DNA from: Bacteroidales bacterium
Lineage (GTDB): Bacteria; Bacteroidota; Bacteroidia; Bacteroidales; UBA12170
Direction of reading: 5' to 3'
Assembly (NCBI GenBank): GCA_016744655.1
Contig: JADGDY010000021.1
Span: 1 to 40,455, forward strand
DNA: 40,455 bases
A program made the translations under genes and the position numbers. The notes beneath the pieces were generated by a model. That model ran no database searches and was not told the DNA's origin. It worked only from the letters and a program-made list of their open reading frames with translations. Positions 15,745-23,600 of this stretch are shown in pieces; positions within the stretch are counted from its first letter, which is position 1, and each line of letters opens with the position of its first letter.

Positions 15745-18219
15745 GTGAACGAAAATTATAACCCACAAGATATTTATCAAGAAGAAGCCGTAGATTATAA
15801 AGCACTATTTTTTAAGTTTTATCGTCATTGGTACTTCTTTGTTGTCACCATATTCATCGCATTAGTTATTGCCTTTCTTTTTAATAAATATACTAAGCCA
15901 ATTTATGAGGTTTCTACCACTCTTTTGATAGAAGATAAAAGTGCAGGCGATGCACAGTCTTTGCTCGGATTAGGATTTAGGAATAATATGCAAAACCTCG
16001 AAAACGAGATAGGAAAACTAAAATCCTATAAACTATCTTACCAAACCATTAAGATGCTCGATTTTGAAGTGTCTTGTTATGGAGAAGAAAACTTTATTTC
16101 TAAGGAGCTTTATACCGAATCTCCCTTTAGAGTAGAATATGATGAAACTCATGTACAAACTTTAACTCTAAACTTCAATATTAATATTAATTCTCCGACT
16201 GATTTTACATTAGCATGTGATGGTGAGAATTTAGATTTATATGATTATTCCACAGATAAAAAGGTTGAAGATCAGAAACTAAAACTCGTTAGTATTAATG
16301 AAAATCATCGTTTTGGTGAATGGATAGAATCAGATCATTATCGTTTTAGATTGATTCTAACACCTAAGTTCGATCCTGAGAAGAACTTGAATAAGAAAAT
16401 GTATTTCGTTTTTAATAGTACTGATGGATTAGTGGGAAGGTATAAGGGATTTGAAATTGAACCAATCAATAAAGAATCTTCCATTATTGAAGTGAAGCTA
16501 AAAGGTAGTAATAAAGATAAATCTGTTGATTTCTTAAATATGCTTACTAAAGTATATTTAGATATGGAGTTGGACAAGAAAAACCAAATTGCCAAGCGTA
16601 CCATTGAGTTTATCGATGAGCAATTGGTCTCTATTACGTCAAATCTTGATTCTGCTGAGTATAATCTTCAGATCTTCAGAACTGAGAATGATGTGATGAA
16701 TATGGATTTTCAAACTACTCAGGTTTTTGAGCAAATGGCTACACTAACCGAAAAGAAAGCAGAACTTTTATTAAGTGATAAATACTATCAAAGTTTGAAG
16801 AGTTATATCATCAAAAATCAAGATAAAATAGATGATATTATTGTACCATCAGCTTTAGGAATCAATGATCCTGTTACCAGTAGTTTTGTTCAGATATTAA
16901 TCGATCTTTATCAGGAAAGAGCTGAATTATTATATAGCGCCACCGATATTAATCCAGCAGTTATTCAAGTAGATATTAAGATTAATAATCAGAAAAAAGC
17001 TTTACTTGAAAACATAGATAACCTGGTTCTGGCTTCACAAATTTCTATTAATGATATTGATGAAAGAATAGACCTGTTAACCAACGAAGTTAATAAACTC
17101 CCGCTAACTCAGAGAAAGCTATTTAATATGGAACGACAGTTTCAATTAAGTAATACCATGTATGTTTTCTTATTGAAAAAGCGTTCAGAAGCTCAAATTA
17201 CTGCTGCTTCTAATCAGCCTGACAATGAAATTGTTGATCAAGCTCGTAAGAGCGCTGGAGGAAGCCCTGTTTATCCTAAGAAATCATTAAACTATTTAAT
17301 AGCCCTTGTTTTAGGGGTTGTATTACCTGTAGGTTATATCTTAGGTAAAGACTTTATGAATGATAAAGTGATAGAGAGAAAAGATGTGGAAAGTCTCACT
17401 AAACTTCCTATCATTGGTCATACCATACATAGTAGTAAGGAGTCGAAAATTGTGGTGGCAACATCCCCAAAATCTTCCATCGCTGAATCTTTTAGATCCA
17501 TTAGAACAAACCTTCAATATATTGCAAAAGGTAAGGAGCAGCAAACTATTCTGATTACCTCAGATATGGTTGGTGCCGGAAAAACATATTCTTCCATCAA
17601 TATGGCTTCTATTTATGCCATGTATGGTAAGAAAACATTATTAATGGGTTTTGACCTTAGAAAGCCGAAGATTTATCAAGATTTTGGCTTGTCTAATACT
17701 GAAGGTATTTCATCTTACCTCATTAATAAAAGTAGCTTTGATGATATCATTCAAAAGTCATCCATTGATAATTTAGATATTATTATGGCCGGGCCTGTTC
17801 CTCCAAATCCGGCAGAGTTAATAGCTTCTAGTAAGACAAATGAATTGTTTGCTCGTTGTAAAGAATTATATGATTATATCATTATTGATACTCCTCCTGT
17901 TGGGTTGGTGACAGATGCTTTCCTATTAATGAAGCATACTGATGTAACCTTATTCGTTGTTCGTCAGAACTTCACCCATAAAAAAGTATTTGCGAGTATT
18001 ATTAAAGATATTGAGCAGAGGGAAATCCCTAATGTAAATATTATGATTAATGATGTTCGCCTTTCCAGGAATGCATATGGCTATGGTTATGGATACGGTT
18101 ACGGATATGGCTACGGTTATGGATACGGTTATGGATATGGTTACGGATATGGTTATTATTCTGATGATAAGGATATTGAAAAACCAAGTCTCCTAAAAAG
18201 AGTATTTCAAAAGTCGTAA
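15745..18219 (+). CDS. Wzc-like polysaccharide co-polymerase with BY-kinase domain and Tyr-Gly tail
   Basis: 824 residues from a GTG start. Order: membrane helix (about 34-52), Wzz domain, long coiled coil (about 265-450), GNVR-type PLTQRKLFNMERQFQLSNTMY, second helix (about 515-533), then the cytoplasmic tyrosine kinase with Walker A GAGKT (610-614, Lys613), Walker A' MGFDLRKP (Asp637) and Walker B IIIDTPP (Asp715). The C-terminal tyrosine cluster, usually a handful of Tyr in an irregular stretch, is here 13 exact Tyr-Gly units plus two more Tyr (778-805). Autophosphorylation of such tails controls polymer length and export. No glycosyltransferase, Wzx or Wzy gene follows. Confidence 0.93.
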   Translation: MNENYNPQDIYQEEAVDYKALFFKFYRHWYFFVVTIFIALVIAFLFNKYTKPIYEVSTTLLIEDKSAGDAQSLLGLGFRNNMQNLENEIGKLKSYKLSYQTIKMLDFEVSCYGEENFISKELYTESPFRVEYDETHVQTLTLNFNININSPTDFTLACDGENLDLYDYSTDKKVEDQKLKLVSINENHRFGEWIESDHYRFRLILTPKFDPEKNLNKKMYFVFNSTDGLVGRYKGFEIEPINKESSIIEVKLKGSNKDKSVDFLNMLTKVYLDMELDKKNQIAKRTIEFIDEQLVSITSNLDSAEYNLQIFRTENDVMNMDFQTTQVFEQMATLTEKKAELLLSDKYYQSLKSYIIKNQDKIDDIIVPSALGINDPVTSSFVQILIDLYQERAELLYSATDINPAVIQVDIKINNQKKALLENIDNLVLASQISINDIDERIDLLTNEVNKLPLTQRKLFNMERQFQLSNTMYVFLLKKRSEAQITAASNQPDNEIVDQARKSAGGSPVYPKKSLNYLIALVLGVVLPVGYILGKDFMNDKVIERKDVESLTKLPIIGHTIHSSKESKIVVATSPKSSIAESFRSIRTNLQYIAKGKEQQTILITSDMVGAGKTYSSINMASIYAMYGKKTLLMGFDLRKPKIYQDFGLSNTEGISSYLINKSSFDDIIQKSSIDNLDIIMAGPVPPNPAELIASSKTNELFARCKELYDYIIIDTPPVGLVTDAFLLMKHTDVTLFVVRQNFTHKKVFASIIKDIEQREIPNVNIMINDVRLSRNAYGYGYGYGYGYGYGYGYGYGYGYGYGYYSDDKDIEKPSLLKRVFQKS
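18076..18159 (+). repeat. hexanucleotide-type tandem tract encoding (Tyr-Gly)13-Tyr-Tyr
   Basis: 28 codons alternate TAY and GGN without interruption. Both Tyr codons and three Gly codons are mixed, so the amino acid pattern is more regular than the DNA. Blocks such as GGATACGGTTA and GGATATGGTTA recur, which would allow slippage or unequal exchange. Confidence 0.95.
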
Positions 18220-18248
18220 GGGCTTTTATGACTAATCTAAAATAAACG

Positions 18249-18281
18249 AAAAAGGCTGAATCTTAAGATTCAGCCTTTTTT
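18249..18281. terminator. bidirectional terminator between the kinase gene and RNase H gene
   Basis: A perfect 32-bp palindrome, AAAAAGGCTGAATCTT and its complement (18249-18280), with A and T runs at its ends. It sits just before the RNase H stop and ends both convergent transcripts. Confidence 0.9.
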
Positions 18282-18916
18282 TATTTCCTTCCGAAATCTG
18301 CTGGAATTTCTCCCCAGATTTTGGTTTCCCATTTTATTACTTGGGTGGTGTATGTATTTTCATGCAACCAATACAATGCTCTATCTACAAGATGAAATAG
18401 TTTTTCTGTTTGTTCATTTCGTGGCAAAGTGGTTTTAATTTGTTTTCTTTTTACCCATGACATAGCTGTTCTTGAATCAGTATAAATGGGCATTGTAAGC
18501 TTGTTCTTCTTGAGATAAGCCAAAGCATGAACTAAGGCTAGAAATTCACCTATATTAACAGTAGCTACAGGAAAAGGTCCTAGATGAAAAACTTGGGTTT
18601 CGGTATCGGTAAAAACGCCTTGGTATTCCATGATTCCAGGGTTACCACTGCAAGCGGCATCTACAGATAGGCTATATAGATTAGGCTTTTGATCGTCAGG
18701 AAGGACAAGTTCTTTAAGGTTTTTCTTTCCTTTTTTTCCAATATAATTGGAAGGATCTTCCCGATAAGCCTTAATGGCTTCTTCTCTGTTATCAAACGAT
18801 TTATAAATTGGACTGGGGTATCCATTTATATGTTGTTGGCATTCTGCCCAACTTTCATATATACCTGGATGAATCCCTTTCCAAACTACGTAGTATTTTT
18901 GCTTTTTTCTTGCCAT
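18281..18916 (-). CDS. ribonuclease HI with N-terminal viroplasmin-like domain
   Basis: 211 residues from ATG 18916 (MARKKQKYY). A longer start at 18931 is rejected because it falls inside the TATTTTTG box. The N-terminal 45 residues (YYVVWKGIHPGIYESWAEC with SFDNREEAIKAY) are the caulimovirus viroplasmin/RNase H1 hybrid-binding domain. The RNase H fold follows, with acidic residues in LSVDAACSGNPG, NIGEFLAL, YTDSRTAMSW and PADFG. It removes RNA from RNA-DNA hybrids. Single gene; its promoter lies inside a 13-bp inverted repeat. Confidence 0.92.
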   Translation of the reverse strand: MARKKQKYYVVWKGIHPGIYESWAECQQHINGYPSPIYKSFDNREEAIKAYREDPSNYIGKKGKKNLKELVLPDDQKPNLYSLSVDAACSGNPGIMEYQGVFTDTETQVFHLGPFPVATVNIGEFLALVHALAYLKKNKLTMPIYTDSRTAMSWVKRKQIKTTLPRNEQTEKLFHLVDRALYWLHENTYTTQVIKWETKIWGEIPADFGRK

Positions 18917-18920
18917 AAAA

Positions 18921-18964
18921 ATAAGGAACAAAAATAGCTATAAAAGCATTATTTTGTTCCTTAT
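18921..18964. promoter_or_regulatory. RNase H promoter box inside a 13-bp inverted repeat
   Basis: ATAAGGAACAAAA (18921-18933) and its exact complement (18952-18964) flank an 18-bp centre. The -7 box TATTTTTG (18929-18936, minus strand) overlaps the gene-proximal arm. The layout fits an operator, or a hairpin at the very start of the transcript. Confidence 0.55.
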
Positions 18965-19013
18965 CATCAATTAATTCTTAACAGATTTGCTTTCGCGCCT
19001 CTTAGAATTTGTT

Positions 19014-20624
19014 TTATTTCTTAATTACAGAAATAGTTTTAGTGTTTCCTTGACCAGTTAATTGTACTAAGTATACACCATTATTCTGATTTTGAATATC
19101 TAAGTTGATGGTTTGTTCAGAAGAAATAGTTTCATATACTAATTCACCCAAGATATTATAAACACTAATGTTTAATTTAGTTTGTTTACTATTATCAATA
19201 TTATAAACACCAAAGCCTGGGTTTGGATATACATTTAATCCAACTAATTCCTCTTCATTAACTGAACTAGAAACAGTCCCTGTTAATAATAGGTTATCTA
19301 ATTCCCATGTAGCAGCTCCACTGGATGTAGAGGTATATTTAAACGCTAAATTAGCAGTTCCTGTATAAGCATCTAAATCAATTTCACCTGAGTTTACATA
19401 ATCCCAAGATCCACCAGGACTTGCTTCAAAACTTAACTCCACCCATGTAGCGGTATTTACATCACCATCATAGTCAGATGAAATATATAATATCATGGCA
19501 GGGCCATCAAAATTCATAGCATTATCAAATGAAAAGGTAATGTTTGAATAGTCATCAAAACTATAAGCTGGAGAAACTAACCAATCTTCATTGTCAAATG
19601 CTCCACCATCATAACCTGCCATTTTAGCACAATTACCTGGATTTCCGTAAGCAACAACTTCCCATGCTTGATCACCAGTAACGCTTACAGCAGACCAGTT
19701 ACCTAAAGTGTTATCTTCGTAGTCAACGAAATCAATAATTGTTACATCAGGCATATTTAACTCTGTTGTAGGAGCACTTCCGTCAGTTTTGTAGTCAATA
19801 TCAGCACCAGTATTTGTATAAGGGAAAATTGTAAAATAATAAGTTGCAGCAGCTTCAGCTCCAGAAAAAGAAGCAATTTGACTACCGAAAGCAACGTTTA
19901 ATACAGCACTTCCATCAGAAAGATTTGAATCATCGGCAACTGGAGTTCCATCAACTGGAGCAGTAAAACTAGCAGATGTTGAAACCATTACTAAATAATT
20001 CTGAGGAAGTTGTCCACCTTCAGAATCAGTCCAAGATGCATTAGCGGCAGCACCATTAGCGGCAGCAGTAAAAACAGTTGGATAGTTTGCAGGTTCTGGC
20101 TTAATAGCATCATCAACGATAAAGCTACAATTGTCTACTAAAATTTCAGCGTCACCATCCCAATTATCATTTACATCATAAAAACGAATTTGATAAGTAG
20201 CTTGTGTCGCTCCATCAGGAACCATTCCTTCGTAGCTAATCATTTGCCAAGTATCCATATCTTCGCTATACTCACCATAATAATTGTCAGCGCCTTCAAA
20301 TAATACAGAAAGGCGAGCTCTGCCAGCTGCATCGTTATCAAACACATATACACTGGTTGCGATAGGATCACCCGCATTCACAGCAAAAGTATTCGACTGT
20401 AGGTTCTGGTTGTCTTGGCTTGTGAAAACCACTTGACAGCTAGATGTTCCTTCTTGTACATTAGTGGTGTTTTGTGAGAGTGTGATAGCATCACCTGAAG
20501 TAACCCAAGAATCTGGTTGTCCAGCAGTCCAAGTCTCAAAGCCTGGGTTTTCAATAAGATTTTGGGCATTTAATCCCAAGGTAGCTATTAGTAAAGCTGC
20601 CCATAAAAAAGTAATTTTTTTCAT
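19014..20624 (-). CDS. T9SS-secreted protein with carbohydrate-binding-like and choice-of-anchor J domains
   Basis: About 536 residues; ATG 20624 (MKKITFLW) is preferred over ATG 20630, two codons upstream. The signal peptide ends near GLNAQ. Order: a galactose-binding-like module (NLIENPGFETWTAGQPDSW onward), an fn3-like region (about 175-290), a choice-of-anchor J jelly roll (about 295-455, with WEVVAYGNPGNCAKM, NEDWLVSPAYSF and WELDNLLLTG), and a type A T9SS sorting domain at the end (LNVYPNPGFGVYNI, GVYLVQLT). No catalytic residues were recognised; it is probably a surface-bound or released binding protein. It lies 75 bp downstream of the giant T9SS gene and may be co-transcribed. Confidence 0.88.
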   Translation of the reverse strand: MKKITFLWAALLIATLGLNAQNLIENPGFETWTAGQPDSWVTSGDAITLSQNTTNVQEGTSSCQVVFTSQDNQNLQSNTFAVNAGDPIATSVYVFDNDAAGRARLSVLFEGADNYYGEYSEDMDTWQMISYEGMVPDGATQATYQIRFYDVNDNWDGDAEILVDNCSFIVDDAIKPEPANYPTVFTAAANGAAANASWTDSEGGQLPQNYLVMVSTSASFTAPVDGTPVADDSNLSDGSAVLNVAFGSQIASFSGAEAAATYYFTIFPYTNTGADIDYKTDGSAPTTELNMPDVTIIDFVDYEDNTLGNWSAVSVTGDQAWEVVAYGNPGNCAKMAGYDGGAFDNEDWLVSPAYSFDDYSNITFSFDNAMNFDGPAMILYISSDYDGDVNTATWVELSFEASPGGSWDYVNSGEIDLDAYTGTANLAFKYTSTSSGAATWELDNLLLTGTVSSSVNEEELVGLNVYPNPGFGVYNIDNSKQTKLNISVYNILGELVYETISSEQTINLDIQNQNNGVYLVQLTGQGNTKTISVIKK

Positions 20625-20656
20625 ATGCATTATGTTTAATTTGTTTTAGAAAATAT

Positions 20657-20691
20657 AGCTGTCCCAAAGGTAATAACAAATTGGGACAGCT
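20657..20691. repeat. 10-bp inverted repeat overlapping a -7 box between the two T9SS genes
   Basis: AGCTGTCCCA (20657-20666) and TGGGACAGCT (20682-20691) are exact complements around a 15-nt loop. On the minus strand TACCTTTG (20665-20672), an exact TAnnTTTG box for the downstream gene, overlaps one arm. It may be a terminator of the giant gene, an operator, or an RNA-processing hairpin. Confidence 0.6.
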
Positions 20692-20699
20692 TGATATTT

Positions 20700-23600
20700 T
20701 TATTGTTTTATAATTCTCATGGTTTTGTATTCACCATCTATACTTAATTGTAAAAGGTAGATTCCACTTTCTTCTCTAGTTAAGTCAATAACTTCGCTAG
20801 ACAACACTGAGTTGTTTTCATAAACTAATTTACCTAGAACATTATATACCATTACATTAATCTCATTATGAGATGGATTTTCTAGGGTGAATAATCCTGT
20901 AGAAGGATTAGGTACTACAGAAATCCTAGATAATGTTTGAGCGGCAATACCAGTGGCAACACTAATATACTCTTCCATAATGATGGTATGGCTTCCAAAA
21001 GCATTTGTTACGGTTAATGTCACATCAAAATCACCAGCCATTGAATAGGTAATTGTAGGATTAGGATCTGTAGAGCTTTCAGGAGTTCCCCCTTCAAATG
21101 TCCATTCAAAAGTTTCAGCATTACAAGTAGATAATTCGGTAAATTCAACTTGGTCTCCCATACCTATAAATTGCTCGTTGACTGTAAAATTAGCAACAGG
21201 AGCAGGAGCAGTTCCAGGAGAACCAAAAATGGCATCACCATTACTATTATCAGCTAAATAATTTACCGATGCATGCCAATTTTCACCAACTGAATTCTCA
21301 GCTTCTGGATCACAAATTGTAATGGAAGGACCAGCGCCATCGCCATCCTCTGGCCAAGGAGCCATGTCACTATAATGAACAGAATCTACTGTAACTCCTG
21401 TAGCTGAAATAATTTTAATCAACTCACCACCATTACTTAGACTTCCAGATGTCCACTCTAAAGCTGTAACACCTACAGTATTTTGCATAGCATTAGAGTT
21501 TTTTGCAACTATTAAGTATTCGTTTGCAGCAATATCCACATTAGTGAAAGTATATTCAATTCCATCGCTGAAGGAATATCCCATTAGGTTTACAATATCA
21601 GCAGAGTTATTATATAATTCAACGTACTCCAATGAGTCATCACCAGATTCTGGTGGATTGTACATGATTTCAGTTATTACTAAGTCACCAACAGTTGCAG
21701 GTAATACAGTGATATAATCTGTTTTTATCATTTCATCGTCTCCAGCTGTATTCTCAACAAACAAGCTAACATCATATGTGCCTGGTGTACTATAAGTTAT
21801 GTTAGGATTTTGTAATGAAGAAGAAGATGGAGTTCCACCATCAAATGTCCATTCGTAAGAAACAGGTTCGTTTACAGATAAGTCAGTAAACTGAATACTT
21901 TGCCCAACGAAAACAGTAGTAAGGTCAGCAGAGAAATCGGCAATAGGAGCAATAGTAGGATCAATTACTTCAATATAATCAACCATCTCAATGGTATGAC
22001 TTCCAATATCATTTGTAACAGTTAAGCTCACATCAAAAACGCCTTCTATATCATATGAAACAAGAGGATTCTCATCACTAGATGTATTTGGTGTTCCACC
22101 TTCAAAAGTCCATTCTATACTGGTGTAATTACATGAAGAAAGGTTTGTAAATTGAACATCCTCGGTAATAAGTATAGAAACTTCATCAGCAGAAAAATTA
22201 GCAACTGGAGCTGGAGCAGTTCCTGGTGAGCCATATATAGCATTTCCATTTGCATCATCTGTTAGATATAAGGTAGATGCATGCCAATTTTCTCCAATTG
22301 AGTTTTCAACTTCAGCATCACAAATAGAAATAGAAGGACCGTTACCATTAGCATCTTCAGGCCAAGGTTCAGAAATCCCATAATGAACAGAATCAATTGT
22401 AACACCAATTGGAGAACTTAATTTCACCAATTCTCCATTGTTACTTAAACTTCCAGAAGTCCATTCTAAAGCTGTAACACCTAATGTAGTTTGCATGGCA
22501 TCGGCATCTTTTGCAACCAACACATATGCTCCGCTAGCTAAGTCCATTGTTGGGAAAGTATACTCTACCCCTTCAGTGAAATTATAACCTATCAAATCAA
22601 CTGTTTCGTCAGAATTATTATAAATTTCTACATATTCCAAAATATCATCACCAGCTTCTGGTGGATTGTACATGATCTCAGTAATTACTAAATCACCTAA
22701 AGTTGCTGGAAGAACAGTTATATAGTCAGTTTCTGTTAAATCATCTGACCCACCTCCATTTGTTACCGTTAAACTCACATCGTATGTTCCTGCAGTGGCA
22801 TAAGAAACACTTGGCGCTTGTATGTTTGAACTAGCAGGAGTTCCTCCTTCAAAAGTCCAAGCATATGATTCCGGATCATTTGTTGAAGTACTATTAAATT
22901 GAATACTTTGTCCAACAAAGATTGTAGTTACATCTGCTGTGAAAGATGCCACAGGTGGAATAATAGGGTCTACAACAGTAATATATTCTGTTTTAGTTTC
23001 TGTATTAGAGTCTCCATCTTTTGAGATCGTAAGGACTACATCATAAACACCTGCTGTATTATAAACAACATCTTGTGGGTTTTGGCTAGTTGAACTTGCA
23101 GGTGTTCCGCCTTCAAAAGTCCAAGCCCATGATGTAGGAGTTCCAGTAGATTCATCTGTAAAGTCTACACTTTGTCCAGTTTCAATGCTGATTGTATTAG
23201 CTGAAAACTCAGCATCTAAATCAGCTACGCCACAACTTGCCATAGGAGTACCAAAAATCTCTTGACCTCCTATAGTTGCCAACGATTCTATACTTATACT
23301 CCAGTTAGCAGGATCATTATTATCTAAACCTGGATTACAGAAACGTATAGATTTCCCAGTTTCTTTAATCGGCCAAGGAGCAACAACATCATAAGTCACT
23401 AGGGTTACTTGTGCTCCAGATGGGGTTAATAAGTTAACACTTTCTCCATCATTTGCTAAACCACCACTTGTCCATTCAAAAGCTGTAATACCAAATGCAT
23501 CCTGAATTGCTGAAGCATTTTTTGCAATAAGCACATATGCTCCTGCATTAAGCGTAAATGATTCGAAAGTATGAACAACCCCTTCAGTGACTTTAAAGTT

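Noticed and set aside
18076..18159. Tandem tract considered as a sequencing or assembly artefact or noncoding microsatellite
   Set aside because: It stays in frame inside a complete kinase gene, mixes synonymous codons, and sits exactly where BY-kinases carry their tyrosine tail; copy number could still be misassembled.
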